Positions 1-8,753 of a stretch of 16,485 nucleotides of DNA are shown here, one piece after another. Both the position numbers and the translations under genes were made by a program. The notes under the pieces were generated by a model, which saw only the letters and a list, made by a program, of their open reading frames with translations, did no database searches and was not told the origin of the DNA. Positions within the stretch are counted from its first letter, which is position 1. Each line of letters opens with the position of its first letter. This DNA is from Bacteroidota bacterium (lineage in GTDB: Bacteria > Bacteroidota > Bacteroidia > Cytophagales > Cytophagaceae), in contig JAEYZG010000046.1 of the NCBI GenBank assembly GCA_023428135.1, forward strand, positions 1 through 16,485, in the 5' to 3' direction.

Positions 1-1
1 T

Positions 2-670
2 GTTATAACTAGAAAAGATAGAGAAGAGTTAATTGTTGGATTATTAGAGAAGTATCCCAACTGCAAAATGTATCGTGATGAGTTTGTTTTAGGTTTTAAG
101 TTGCTGGATATTCCACTTTTAGCTAAGCAAAGTGGGGCGAGGTTTACTTTTACGGATTCAGATATTATCTACTTTAGAAACTGTTTTGAATATTTTACTC
201 GTGATGTAAATACGTATTTACGCACTGATGCCATAAAATTATCTTTCAAGTTAAAGGATGCTTTATTAAAATACAAATGGGATATTCCGTACAAATTTAA
301 TTCAGGTTTTTTTTCTTTCGACTCTAAAGATTTTGATTTGGAATTTATAAACTATTATCTAGGTCTACCTGATGTAAGAAAATCTCCATGGCTGAGTGAA
401 CAATCTTGTTGGGCACTCCTTTTTGGAAGATCGGGAAAAGCATTTTGTCCAGATGAAAAGCAATTTATCTGTAAAGAGGATTTTTTAGAAGGAGATTCAA
501 ATACATTAGCCATACATTTAATAGGTAATTTAAAGGCAAGAGTCAATGAATTGGCTTCTGATGTACGTTTAATGGAGATCAACGAAAAGGTTCCGGCATT
601 TATAGAGTCAAGAAATGTAACTATATGGGATTGGGCTAAGAAGACGGCAGATAGATTGTGCGCGTTTTAA
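2..670 (+). CDS. Glycosyltransferase-like protein with DXD motif, 5' end outside window
   Basis: The reading frame is open from the first full codon of the window, so the true start lies upstream and only about 222 residues of the C-terminal part are seen. The first in-frame ATG (68) falls inside the conserved part and is unlikely to be the start. The stretch around visible residues 47-57 reads FTFTDSDIIYF, a hydrophobic strand followed by D-S-D, which is the metal and nucleotide-sugar binding DXD pattern of GT-A fold glycosyltransferases. Later segments (FNSGFFSFDS and AIHLIGN near the end) fit the acceptor half of such enzymes. I do not recognise the exact family. Its position at the head of a run of glycosyltransferases supports sugar transfer in polysaccharide assembly at the cytoplasmic face of the inner membrane. 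A gap of 185 bases without a convincing gene follows. Confidence 0.6.
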   Translation, partial: VITRKDREELIVGLLEKYPNCKMYRDEFVLGFKLLDIPLLAKQSGARFTFTDSDIIYFRNCFEYFTRDVNTYLRTDAIKLSFKLKDALLKYKWDIPYKFNSGFFSFDSKDFDLEFINYYLGLPDVRKSPWLSEQSCWALLFGRSGKAFCPDEKQFICKEDFLEGDSNTLAIHLIGNLKARVNELASDVRLMEINEKVPAFIESRNVTIWDWAKKTADRLCAF

Positions 671-855
671 CCGATATTTGGTAACGCATCTCTCTAAGAG
701 TTTTAATTAAGATTCTATGGTCTTCGGAGCTTTAAACCTTTTCGCAAAAAAGACTATAGATATTTTAGGAAAAATTGAAGTTGCGTTAGAGGAGGTTTAA
801 ATTAGTTAACATTTAATAGTATTGATTTAGTCATTTAATAGGGTGGAGCCTTAAT

Positions 856-1878
856 ATGAAGATTCTGTTGATTACCCATAAATTCTATCCATATATTGGT
901 GGTATTGAGGTCAACTCGGAAATATTAGCATCAGAATTCCAGAAAGCTGGTCATGAAATCCGAGTTGTAACTTGGACTCCTGATAATGCTGATAATAGGA
1001 ACTTTACCTATGAAGTTTTTCGGAATCCTGGTATTTATCAACTTTTTAAACTGCATAGTTGGGCGGATGTTGTGTTTGAAAATAATCCGTGCCTACGTTT
1101 GTCCTGGCCGGCCTTGGTGTTGAAAAAAAGAAATGTGGTAGCTGTAAGAACCTGGATTGCCCGATCGGATGGAAGTCTGGCTGTGCAGGACTTATTAAAG
1201 TTACTACGGTTGAGGCTGGCAAATGGAATCATCGCAATTAGTAATTCTGTGAAACAACGTTCTAGTAACCAGGCAATTGTAATTGGAAATCCCTTCAGAA
1301 GTACATTATTTAAGAACTTAGGCTTTGCAAAACCTAAGGATTTTGTATTTATAGGAAGATTGGTTTCAGATAAGGGGGCTGATTTGGCAATAAAAGCATT
1401 ACATTTAATTATAGAATCTTCTATTCTAAATGTAAAACCTACGTTAACCATTATTGGAGATGGACCTGAGCTTGAAAAATTAAAATCTCTTACGGGACAA
1501 TTGAATCTTCAATCCTTTGTTTTTTTTACAGGAGCTTTAAGTGGGGAAAAACTTGTAGAAGTAATTAATGAACATAAGTATTTATTAGTACCATCGTTAT
1601 GGGAAGAGCCTTTTGGCAATGTAGCATTGGAAGGGATGGCATGTGGATGTGTACCAATAGTATCTTATGGAGGGGGATTGCCAGATGCAGTGGGGGACGC
1701 CGGCTTAGTGTTTGATAGAGGGAATGTGGATGATTTGAAAAATAAAATGATAGAAGTTTGTACGAATAAAGAACTAGTAGAAAAATTGAAAAATAAAGCG
1801 ACTTCTCATTTACAAAATCATATGCCGGAAGTAGTTGCTAATAAATATTTGCAAGTTATTGAATCTGCAAGAAATTAA
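856..1878 (+). CDS. GT4-family glycosyltransferase
   Basis: This is a 340-residue retaining GT-B fold glycosyltransferase, predicted to add one sugar from a nucleotide donor to the lipid-linked repeat unit. The N-terminus (MKILLITHKFYPYIGGIE) carries the G-G-I/V-E loop typical of GT4 enzymes, at residues 15-18. The C-terminal Rossmann half has FIGRLVSDKG at about 165-174 and the E-x7-E motif as E251 and E259 (EEPFGNVALE), where the donor nucleotide and sugar are bound. The protein is somewhat shorter than usual for GT4 (350-410), mainly in the N-terminal domain, but both halves are present. The start is supported by a purine-rich GGTGGAG about 8 bases upstream, unusually good for this group of bacteria. 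The stop overlaps the next start by one base, so the two genes are probably translationally coupled. Donor and linkage cannot be read from the sequence. Confidence 0.9.
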   Translation: MKILLITHKFYPYIGGIEVNSEILASEFQKAGHEIRVVTWTPDNADNRNFTYEVFRNPGIYQLFKLHSWADVVFENNPCLRLSWPALVLKKRNVVAVRTWIARSDGSLAVQDLLKLLRLRLANGIIAISNSVKQRSSNQAIVIGNPFRSTLFKNLGFAKPKDFVFIGRLVSDKGADLAIKALHLIIESSILNVKPTLTIIGDGPELEKLKSLTGQLNLQSFVFFTGALSGEKLVEVINEHKYLLVPSLWEEPFGNVALEGMACGCVPIVSYGGGLPDAVGDAGLVFDRGNVDDLKNKMIEVCTNKELVEKLKNKATSHLQNHMPEVVANKYLQVIESARN

Positions 1879-3116
1879 TGATGAAAATAATACTTTCTCA
1901 TCCAACAGGAAATGCCAATGTTCGGGCAGCAGCAATAGGGGTGAACAGAGCTGGTTTATTGGATGAGTTTTATACATCAATAGCTGTGTTTCCCGGAGAT
2001 CAATTGAGTAAACTCGCTCAATTTGGAGGACCTTTTGCAGAATTAACACGCAGGTCGTTTGATGTTGAATTAAAAGATAATACGGTTTCGTGGCCTGTCT
2101 GGGAAATAGCCCGTTTGCTTTCAGCTAAGGCAGGTTTAAAGTATTTAACAAAACATGAAAAAGGATTTTTCTGCGTAGATGCTGTATATAAGTATTTGGA
2201 TCTGAAAACGGCCAGAAGACTTGAGGCAAAAGTTAAAGAGATCGGAGCTGTATATGCATATGAGGATGGAGCACTCTATTCCTTCGAAACTGCAAAAAAA
2301 ATAGGGCTAGCCTGTTATTATGATTTGCCCATTGGATACTGGAGAGCAGCAAGGAGGCTGATGGAGATCGAGCTGGAAAAATGGCCGGAGTGGGCAGGAA
2401 CTCTTACAGGATTCAAAGATTCCCAAGAAAAACTTTCAAGAAAAGATAAAGAGTTAAAACTTGCAGACAGAATTTTTGTGGCAAGTACTTTTACAGCCAA
2501 AACACTTAAAGAATATCCTGATAAAATAGGCCCCGTTGATATTGTTCCATATGGCTTTCCTGACGTTGGTGATCCAAAGGAATATAGCGTAGCGAAACCT
2601 CTCAAAGTGTTGTTTGTTGGAGGACTTTCTCAGCGAAAAGGGATTGCCTACTTATTTGAAGCTGCTGAAAAATTAAAGGATGCTATAGAATTAACCCTGG
2701 TTGGGCATAAACCTGTAGAAGGATGTTTACCCTTAAATTTCGGACTGAAAAAACATAAATGGATACCGAGCCTACCGCACAAAGAAATATTAAAATTGAT
2801 GCGAGTTCATGATGTGCTTGTTTTTCCTTCCCTTTTTGAAGGATTTGGATTAGTGATAACTGAGGCCATGTCTCAGGGAACTCCTGTGATAACCACTGAT
2901 CGAACGGCAGGACCAGATCTAATAGAACATGGAAGAAATGGCTGGATCATCAAGGCTGGTTCCTCTGAAAGCTTAATAGAAATTTTTGAATATTTGCTTG
3001 AATATCCGAACCAAATTTCTTTAGCGGGGAAAGAAGCTTGGCAAACAGCTAAAATGCGACCATGGTACGTTTATGGACAGGAGTTGGCGGAAAGAATTAA
3101 CCTCAAAACGCTATAA
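1878..3116 (+). CDS. GT4-family glycosyltransferase
   Basis: This is a 412-residue GT-B glycosyltransferase. The N-terminal half is divergent (MMKIILSHPTGNANVR start, no G-G-V-E loop). The C-terminal half is classical: FVGGLSQRKG at about 246-255, then E321 and E329 of the E-x7-E motif (EGFGLVITE), followed by SQGTPVITT and a GRNGWII segment. The start overlaps the previous stop in TAATG. A second ATG follows directly, so the product may begin one residue later. The charged middle (about 160-200, rich in Lys and Glu, with GYWRAARRL) could be a membrane-facing amphipathic helix, which is an inference. Its place between another GT4 gene and the polymerase-like gene supports a role in repeat-unit assembly. 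The sugar donor is unknown. Confidence 0.88.
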   Translation: MMKIILSHPTGNANVRAAAIGVNRAGLLDEFYTSIAVFPGDQLSKLAQFGGPFAELTRRSFDVELKDNTVSWPVWEIARLLSAKAGLKYLTKHEKGFFCVDAVYKYLDLKTARRLEAKVKEIGAVYAYEDGALYSFETAKKIGLACYYDLPIGYWRAARRLMEIELEKWPEWAGTLTGFKDSQEKLSRKDKELKLADRIFVASTFTAKTLKEYPDKIGPVDIVPYGFPDVGDPKEYSVAKPLKVLFVGGLSQRKGIAYLFEAAEKLKDAIELTLVGHKPVEGCLPLNFGLKKHKWIPSLPHKEILKLMRVHDVLVFPSLFEGFGLVITEAMSQGTPVITTDRTAGPDLIEHGRNGWIIKAGSSESLIEIFEYLLEYPNQISLAGKEAWQTAKMRPWYVYGQELAERINLKTL

Positions 3117-3173
3117 GAGAAATCTGAAGGTTTATAAAATTATATTTCTTGAAGAACACTATAAATTTATAAT

Positions 3174-4514
3174 ATGGCATCATCGGTATTTACACTTTTT
3201 TGGGATAAAAAAAACGGACCGGATGATCTTCAGGAACAAAGTTCTTTACTTAGCCTGAAAAGAGGAATATGGATTTATTTCTTTTTGTTGATTTTTGAAG
3301 GAGCACTGCGTAAGTGGTTTTTACCGTTTTTATCAGGCCCTTTATTAATTGTTCGGGACCCAATAGCTGTATGGCTATTATATAATGCTTATCGCAAAGG
3401 TTTTTTTAAACCTAATATGTATATATCTATCGCCTGGACATTAATGATTATATCATTTTATACAACTTTGTTTTTTGGACATGGTGATATACTGGTGGCT
3501 TTATTTGGATTCCGGATTTTTTTCTTACAATTTCCCGTAATTTTTTTAATCGGGAGTTTATTTAATAAGGAAGATGTAAATCAATTGGGCAAAGCTTTGT
3601 TGTGGATCCATATTGGAATGACAATTCTGGTCGCTATTCAGTTTTATAGCCCCCAGACTGCATGGGTTAACCGAGGAATTGGAGGTGATCTAGACGGTTC
3701 GGGTTTTTCCGGAGGAGGAGGATACTTTAGGGTCCCAGGTACTTTTTCTTTTACGAATGGACTATCAATGTTTTATGGTTTGGTAGGAGTATTTGTTTTT
3801 TATTTCTGGTTGGATGAAACAACTAACATCTCTAAGTGGCTGTTAATTATAGCCTCATTTTGTTTACTCGCTGCCATCCCCCTGTCCATAAGCAGGAGTG
3901 TTTTCTTTCAGGTAATAGTAACAGGCATTTTTTCAGTCTTTACAACTGCCAAGAGACCAAAAGCATTTTGGAGGATTATAGGAACGTTTTTGACAGGGAT
4001 TTTACTTTTCTATTTGTTAAGTATGATGACTTTTTTTCAAACAGCGGTTTCTGCATTTACAGAGAGGTTTACCAGAGCATCAGAAACAGAAGGCGGATTA
4101 GAAGGAACCTTAATTGAACGTTATTTAGGAGGATCATTTTCTGCCCTTACTCAACAGGCAAATATTGATTTCTGGGGAGCAGGTCTTGGAATGGGGACCA
4201 ATGTAGGGGCAAGTCTCTTAATAGGAAAAAGAGCTTTTTTAATTTCAGAGGGAGAGTGGGGGCGCATAATAGGAGAGATGGGTTTTTTCTTAGGGGTTAT
4301 TATAATCATCCTGCGTTTTGTATTAGTGATGAATATGTTTAAAAAAACATGGAATGCAATAAGTAAAGGAAATTATCTTCCATGGTTATTATTTAGTTTT
4401 GGAGGACCTTTAGTATTATTTGGAAGTCTGGCTCAACCTACCGCATTAGGTTTTTCTGTTTTTGCCGGTGGATTATTATTGTCAAGTCTGAATGATAGAA
4501 ATGCTAATGCATAA
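3174..4514 (+). CDS. Wzy/O-antigen-ligase-like polysaccharide polymerase
   Basis: This 446-residue protein is made mainly of hydrophobic segments, about 10-12 predicted membrane helices, for example near residues 30-48, 58-75, 85-105, 108-130, 142-160, 195-215, 220-240 and 262-290, with more at the C-terminus. This is the build of Wzy polymerases and WaaL-type ligases, which act at the periplasmic face on undecaprenyl-diphosphate-linked units. Between helices lies a glycine-rich loop (GGDLDGSGFSGGGG, about 168-181) followed by FRVPGTFSFTNG. A second large hydrophilic loop (about 297-355) contains E-R-F-T and L-I-E-R-Y-L-G-G segments and ends before another helix pair, as in O-antigen-ligase-like proteins with a large periplasmic loop. 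No strong ribosome binding site precedes the ATG. As the only such protein in the window it is the best candidate polymerase; a ligase role cannot be excluded. Confidence 0.75.
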   Translation: MASSVFTLFWDKKNGPDDLQEQSSLLSLKRGIWIYFFLLIFEGALRKWFLPFLSGPLLIVRDPIAVWLLYNAYRKGFFKPNMYISIAWTLMIISFYTTLFFGHGDILVALFGFRIFFLQFPVIFLIGSLFNKEDVNQLGKALLWIHIGMTILVAIQFYSPQTAWVNRGIGGDLDGSGFSGGGGYFRVPGTFSFTNGLSMFYGLVGVFVFYFWLDETTNISKWLLIIASFCLLAAIPLSISRSVFFQVIVTGIFSVFTTAKRPKAFWRIIGTFLTGILLFYLLSMMTFFQTAVSAFTERFTRASETEGGLEGTLIERYLGGSFSALTQQANIDFWGAGLGMGTNVGASLLIGKRAFLISEGEWGRIIGEMGFFLGVIIIILRFVLVMNMFKKTWNAISKGNYLPWLLFSFGGPLVLFGSLAQPTALGFSVFAGGLLLSSLNDRNANA

Positions 4515-4562
4515 AGATTATAAATTATCTATAAGACTAATGCGTGGAGAGTGTAATTTTAT

Positions 4563-5717
4563 ATGCATATAATTATTTTTGCACATCCGGCATTCGTTAG
4601 TTCTCAAAGCATGCCACGATACGCCGTCTGGTTGAAGAAGGGCATGGAATCGAGGGGACATATGGTGCAAATCTGGTCGCCTGAACCTGTTTTTTATAAA
4701 ATTCCTTCTCCTTCGGTACTAAAGAAGTGGTTAGGGTATATAGACCAGTATCTGGTATTTCCATTAAAGGTAAAAAGACAAATAGTAAAGCAGCCCAACG
4801 ATACCTTGTATGTTTTTGCAGATCATGCTTTAGGCCCATGGGTTCCTCTTGTTAAGCATTACCCTCATGTCGTTCATTGTCACGATTTTTTAGCGCAAAG
4901 AAGTGCTTTAGGAGAAATCGCTGAAAATAAAACTTCTAAAACAGGAAGATGGTATCAGGCATTCATCCGAAAGGGATACCAGCAAGGGAAAAATTTTATA
5001 AGTATCTCAAAAAAAACACAATACGACTTACACCGGTTTTTAGGTCATACCCCTCAGCTGTCAGAAGTTGTATACAATGGGCTTACTCAGAAGTTTAAGC
5101 CTGCAGAAGAAATAACAGTGTTAAGAAAAGCATTAAGTCAGTCGTTAAACCTGCCACTTCAGGAGGGGTATATTTTACATGTTGGGGGGAATCAGTGGTA
5201 TAAAAATAAAAAAGGAGTAATAGGGCTTTATACAGTATGGAGAAGCAAAAGTAAAAAGAAGCTCCCTCTTATTCTTGTAGGTAAGGTGAACAGCGAGATA
5301 GACCAGATGTCGAAAAAGTCGGAATATTATAAAGATATTTATGCTCTTAAAGATGTATCTGATGACATCGTAAAGAAACTATATGCAGGTGCTTCGGTAT
5401 TTCTATTCCCTTCTTTGGCAGAGGGGTTTGGTTGGCCAATAGCAGAAGCAATGGCTTCCGGATGCCCTGTTATTACAACGGATGAAGCCCCTATGACTGA
5501 GGTAGGAGGTGATGCAGCATATTATATCAAAAGAATGAAAATAGGAGAAGATGAGGAATGGGCCTTAAAGGGAAATGCTGAAGTAGAAAAAGTCCTATGT
5601 CTTAATGAGGAAGATAGAGCAAGGGTAATAGATCAAGGATTGGATAATGTTCGTAGATTTGATTCTGACTTTTCATTGGATAAAATAGAGGAAATTTATC
5701 TGCGTATAAAAAGATAA
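4563..5717 (+). CDS. GT4-family glycosyltransferase
   Basis: This 384-residue protein has a GT-B fold. The N-terminus (MHIIIFAHPAFVSSQSMPRY) is followed by an HCHDFLAQRSALGE segment in the first domain. The second domain contains HVGGNQWYKNKKG at about 206-218, where the canonical G-R-x-x-x-x-K-G loop has an Asn at the Arg position, as in several mannosyltransferase-like GT4 groups. It then has E287 and E295 (EGFGWPIAE) and ASGCPVITT. These residues mark a retaining nucleotide-sugar-dependent transferase. It follows the polymerase-like gene after 48 bases and precedes another GT4 gene by 70 bases, so it fits the same transcription unit. Mannose or a mannose-like donor is only a guess. Confidence 0.88.
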   Translation: MHIIIFAHPAFVSSQSMPRYAVWLKKGMESRGHMVQIWSPEPVFYKIPSPSVLKKWLGYIDQYLVFPLKVKRQIVKQPNDTLYVFADHALGPWVPLVKHYPHVVHCHDFLAQRSALGEIAENKTSKTGRWYQAFIRKGYQQGKNFISISKKTQYDLHRFLGHTPQLSEVVYNGLTQKFKPAEEITVLRKALSQSLNLPLQEGYILHVGGNQWYKNKKGVIGLYTVWRSKSKKKLPLILVGKVNSEIDQMSKKSEYYKDIYALKDVSDDIVKKLYAGASVFLFPSLAEGFGWPIAEAMASGCPVITTDEAPMTEVGGDAAYYIKRMKIGEDEEWALKGNAEVEKVLCLNEEDRARVIDQGLDNVRRFDSDFSLDKIEEIYLRIKR

Positions 5718-5787
5718 ATAAAGTTTTTATCTGTATTTTAATGCCTTCGCTTTAAATAATAGTAACCTGAAAATTTAAACTTATACA

Positions 5788-6954
5788 TTGAAAGTAAGTG
5801 TAGTCATCCCTTCCTTTTATCCAGCAACGGTATACGGTGGACCTATTTTTTCATCCTATAATACCTGCAAAGAACTGGCATTGTCCGGGAATCAGGTATA
5901 TGTATCTACCACCAATTCAAATATGTACTCCAGGCTTGATGTGGAAACGGGTAGGTTTATAGAATTAGAGGAACGTTTTTGGGTAAAATATTATAACGAG
6001 ACAATTGTTGATAAGCTGTCATTGCCCTTGCTTTTCAAGATAAGAGAAGATATTGCTCATGCGGATGTCGTACATATACAATCCATTTTTAATACCCCCA
6101 CTCCTGTAGCTCTATACCATGCCGTAAAAGCCAGTAAACCTGTAGTGTTATCCCCCAGAGGAGTGCTGGGCTCATGGATCATGAATCAAGGCAATACCTT
6201 TAAAAAGCAATGGTTGAACCTGTTCATCAAACCTTTTGCCGATAAAGTGTGCTGGCATGCGACCGCAGAACAGGAAAAGGAAGAAATTTTATCCCATTTT
6301 CCTAATGCAAAGGTGGTCATCATACCAAATGGAATCGATACCTTGGAGTTTTCCAGTCCGGACTGGCTATCAAAAGAAGCATTTGTGAAGCACTATACAG
6401 GCAGGGAAATAGATAATGCTTCACATATAATCATTTCCATGGGTAGGTTACATAAAAAAAAGGGCTTGGATATTCTTATTACGGCATTTAAGCATCTGTT
6501 GAACGATTTGCCCGATTCGGTTCTGGTAATTGCTGGACAGGATGAAGGAGAAAAAGAAAATCTTCAAAATCAATTAGTACGTGAAGAACTGACAGAAAGA
6601 GCGTTTATAATTGATCCTTTAAGCGGTGTGCAAAAAACTAATTTTTTGGCGAATGCAGATGTATTTGTGCTACCCTCTCATAATGAAAATTTTGGGAATG
6701 TTTATGCAGAGGCATTAGCTTGCGGAACTCCTATTGTAGCTAGTACCAATACTCCCTGGAAAGATGTGGAGACAGCAGGATGCGGACGTTGGGTGAACAA
6801 TACTAAAGATGAAAACTACAAGGCAATCAGAGACCTATTAAATGCAGATCAGGAAGTGTTAAGATTGAATTCGAAAAAATATATAGAGAAGTATAGTTGG
6901 AAAAATGTAGGAGCAATGTTTGAAACGGTATTTTCCGAAATTAAAAATTCATGA
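5788..6954 (+). CDS. GT4-family glycosyltransferase, TTG start
   Basis: This 388-residue GT-B enzyme has an N-terminus (KVSVVIPSFYPATVYGGPIF) that is the conserved donor/acceptor loop of GT4 proteins. The first in-frame ATG would remove it, so the TTG at 5788 is the probable start. Other landmarks are VHIQSIFNTP and LSPRGVLGSW in the acceptor domain, SMGRLHKKKG at about 217-226, and the E-x7-E pair E300/E308 (ENFGNVYAE), followed by ALACGTPIVAS. The LSPRG motif is common in GT4 enzymes of exopolysaccharide loci. The stop overlaps the next start by four bases (ATGA), indicating coupling with the GT2 gene. This gene looks richer in G+C than the later GT8 and acyltransferase genes: bases 6121-6180 contain 32 G or C of 60. 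Confidence 0.88.
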   Translation: MKVSVVIPSFYPATVYGGPIFSSYNTCKELALSGNQVYVSTTNSNMYSRLDVETGRFIELEERFWVKYYNETIVDKLSLPLLFKIREDIAHADVVHIQSIFNTPTPVALYHAVKASKPVVLSPRGVLGSWIMNQGNTFKKQWLNLFIKPFADKVCWHATAEQEKEEILSHFPNAKVVIIPNGIDTLEFSSPDWLSKEAFVKHYTGREIDNASHIIISMGRLHKKKGLDILITAFKHLLNDLPDSVLVIAGQDEGEKENLQNQLVREELTERAFIIDPLSGVQKTNFLANADVFVLPSHNENFGNVYAEALACGTPIVASTNTPWKDVETAGCGRWVNNTKDENYKAIRDLLNADQEVLRLNSKKYIEKYSWKNVGAMFETVFSEIKNS

Positions 6955-7829
6955 ACAAAATTACATTTATAATACTCACCTATAACGAAGAAAAAAATAT
7001 AGGTGATCTGTTGGATAATCTTAAAGGAATACCTGGAGAAATTTTGGTTGTAGATTCTTATTCCAAAGACAAGACAATTGACATAGTGAAAAAAAGGAGC
7101 GTCTGTTATTTGCAACATCCTTTTGAGAACTATTCAGTTCAAAGAAACTGGGCTCAGGAAAATAATCCATTTAAAACTGACTGGGTCTTTCATCTGGATG
7201 CGGATGAAAGACTAACAGATGAATTAAAAAGTTGGTTAATTAATGACTTTAAGCCTTCTCCTGACATTGACGGGTTTATGTTTGGGAGAAGAGCTGTTTT
7301 TATGGGTAAATGGATAAAATCACATTATAACTATCATCTCAGACTGTTTAAATCTGATAAAGGAGGGTGTGAGGCAAAAGCTTATGATCAGCATTTTATT
7401 GTTAATGGTAAAACTCAGGTGATCAAAAAAAAGGACATGACAAGCGAAGTGGCTGATAACCTTAATAACTTTATTGCAAGTCATAATAAATGGTCATTTC
7501 TAGAAGCGATAGACGTTATAAAAAATGAAGAAGGAGGAGAAGTAAAGGCATCATTTTGGGGAAGTCCAATTGAGAGGAAGAGATGGCTGAAGAATAATTT
7601 ATTTCATAAAACCCCTCTTTTTTTAAGAAGCTTTATTTATTTCATCTACAGATATTTTATCCAAATGGGATTTTTGGATGGGAAAGAAGGGCTTGTATTT
7701 CATGTGTTACAGGCATTTTGGTTTCGTTTTTTAATAGATGCGAAAGTGTTGGAAATAAAACAAAAAATGAGTTTGAATAGACTGGGCCTGAAGGAGGTTC
7801 TGATATCTGAATATGGCACTAAAGAGTAA
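6951..7829 (+). CDS. GT2-family glycosyltransferase (WaaE/KdtX-like)
   Basis: This 292-residue inverting GT-A transferase opens with ITFIILTYNEEKNIGDLL, the start of GT2 enzymes of the LPS-core WaaE/KdtX type. The nucleotide-binding VVDSYSKDKT segment (D35) and the metal-binding DXD as D83-A-D85 in HLDADER follow. FGRRAVFMGKWI and HYNYHLRLF segments are typical of the same subgroup, whose members add glucose or a similar sugar to cell-surface glycolipids. The C-terminal region (about 215-265) contains hydrophobic and basic stretches (FLRSFIYFIYRYF) that may associate with the membrane. The gene overlaps the preceding GT4 gene by four bases, so it is co-translated with it. The donor is not determined by sequence; the subgroup is based on remembered motifs. 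Confidence 0.88.
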   Translation: MNKITFIILTYNEEKNIGDLLDNLKGIPGEILVVDSYSKDKTIDIVKKRSVCYLQHPFENYSVQRNWAQENNPFKTDWVFHLDADERLTDELKSWLINDFKPSPDIDGFMFGRRAVFMGKWIKSHYNYHLRLFKSDKGGCEAKAYDQHFIVNGKTQVIKKKDMTSEVADNLNNFIASHNKWSFLEAIDVIKNEEGGEVKASFWGSPIERKRWLKNNLFHKTPLFLRSFIYFIYRYFIQMGFLDGKEGLVFHVLQAFWFRFLIDAKVLEIKQKMSLNRLGLKEVLISEYGTKE

Positions 7830-7847
7830 AGCTAGATAATAATAATT

Positions 7848-8726
7848 ATGAACATTGCTTTTAATATAAATAAGCTTGGAATGGAAGGGTTGGGGCCTTC
7901 AATGACCTCATTGATTAGGAACTGTTCAGATGCTGATAAACTGATAATATGGATTTTATCTGCTGATTTAGATAACGACGATAAGCAAAACATTAAAGAA
8001 CTTCTTGACAGGGAAGGATTTAATGGAAAAATTAATTTCCATGATTTTGATCCTATTGCGAACTTTGGTCATTTTAGATCTTTACATGGAGATTGGACGA
8101 CCTATGGAAGATTGCTGTTACCTGAAATTTTACTCGATGAAAAGGAGGTACTTTATCTTGACGCAGATATTATTGTAGAATTAGATGTTCTTAAATTAAA
8201 AGATAATTTTGATTTTAAAGGATATGGACTAGCTGTAGTTAAAGGTGGAGAGAAAAAATACAGCTTGGAAAATAAGTTTTATATTGATGTGATTGGTTTA
8301 AATTCTAATGACATTTCATTTAATGCTGGAATATTATACTTTAATCTGGATGTGTGGAGAAATTGTCAATTAAAGAAACAGTGCATGGACTTTGGCAGAA
8401 AGTATTCAGAATATCTCCTCTCAGCTGATCAAACAATACTAAATGTTATTTTTAATAATCAAGTTTCATTTCTTCCCGATTCTTTTAATTGTGCCTGGCC
8501 AGCTAATAAAGATAAACCCAAGGTTAGTGAGAATATGATTCTTCACTTTGTAGGATCTCCTAAACCATGGGACTTTTTGGGCCAATATCTTCATAAAGGT
8601 TATAGAGAATGGGGAAAGTATAGCACCAGGGAATGGAGAAAGAAATACGGAAGCCTTACTATTAATAAAATAAAAAGAACATGGGAAATTAGACGCTCTC
8701 TCTTAAGATCAATAATTACGAATTAA
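7848..8726 (+). CDS. GT8-family glycosyltransferase
   Basis: This 292-residue retaining GT-A transferase resembles the LPS galactosyl/glucosyltransferases of family GT8. Visible landmarks are YGRLLLPEIL (about 86-95), the DXD motif D105-A-D107 in VLYLDADIIV, the F-N-A-G-I-L motif at about 158-163, S-A-D-Q-T-I-L-N at about 192-199, and the C-terminal H-F-V-G-x-x-K-P-W motif with H233, which coordinates metal in family members. The basic tail is typical of membrane-associated GT8 enzymes. The gene is markedly AT-rich (13 G or C of 60 in bases 8281-8340), like the next gene and unlike the GT4 genes before it, which suggests a separate origin. It lies 18 bases after the GT2 gene and 27 before the acyltransferase. 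Confidence 0.88.
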   Translation: MNIAFNINKLGMEGLGPSMTSLIRNCSDADKLIIWILSADLDNDDKQNIKELLDREGFNGKINFHDFDPIANFGHFRSLHGDWTTYGRLLLPEILLDEKEVLYLDADIIVELDVLKLKDNFDFKGYGLAVVKGGEKKYSLENKFYIDVIGLNSNDISFNAGILYFNLDVWRNCQLKKQCMDFGRKYSEYLLSADQTILNVIFNNQVSFLPDSFNCAWPANKDKPKVSENMILHFVGSPKPWDFLGQYLHKGYREWGKYSTREWRKKYGSLTINKIKRTWEIRRSLLRSIITN

Positions 8727-8753
8727 TGGACTACAAAAAAAGTATTTAAGACG

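Noticed and set aside
717..800. Small ORF of 27 codons (ATG at 717, TAA at 798) in the first gap
   Set aside because: No ribosome binding site and no recognisable family; an ORF of this size is expected by chance.
3073..3258. Open frame across the junction of the second GT4 gene and the polymerase-like gene
   Set aside because: It overlaps both real genes in a different frame and shows no membrane or domain pattern of its own.
5712..5732. AGATAAA/TTTATCT inverted repeat overlapping the end of the GT4 gene that stops at 5717
   Set aside because: All but two pairs are A-T, the loop is seven bases and no T-run follows, so it is too weak to call a terminator; the next gene continues in the same direction.
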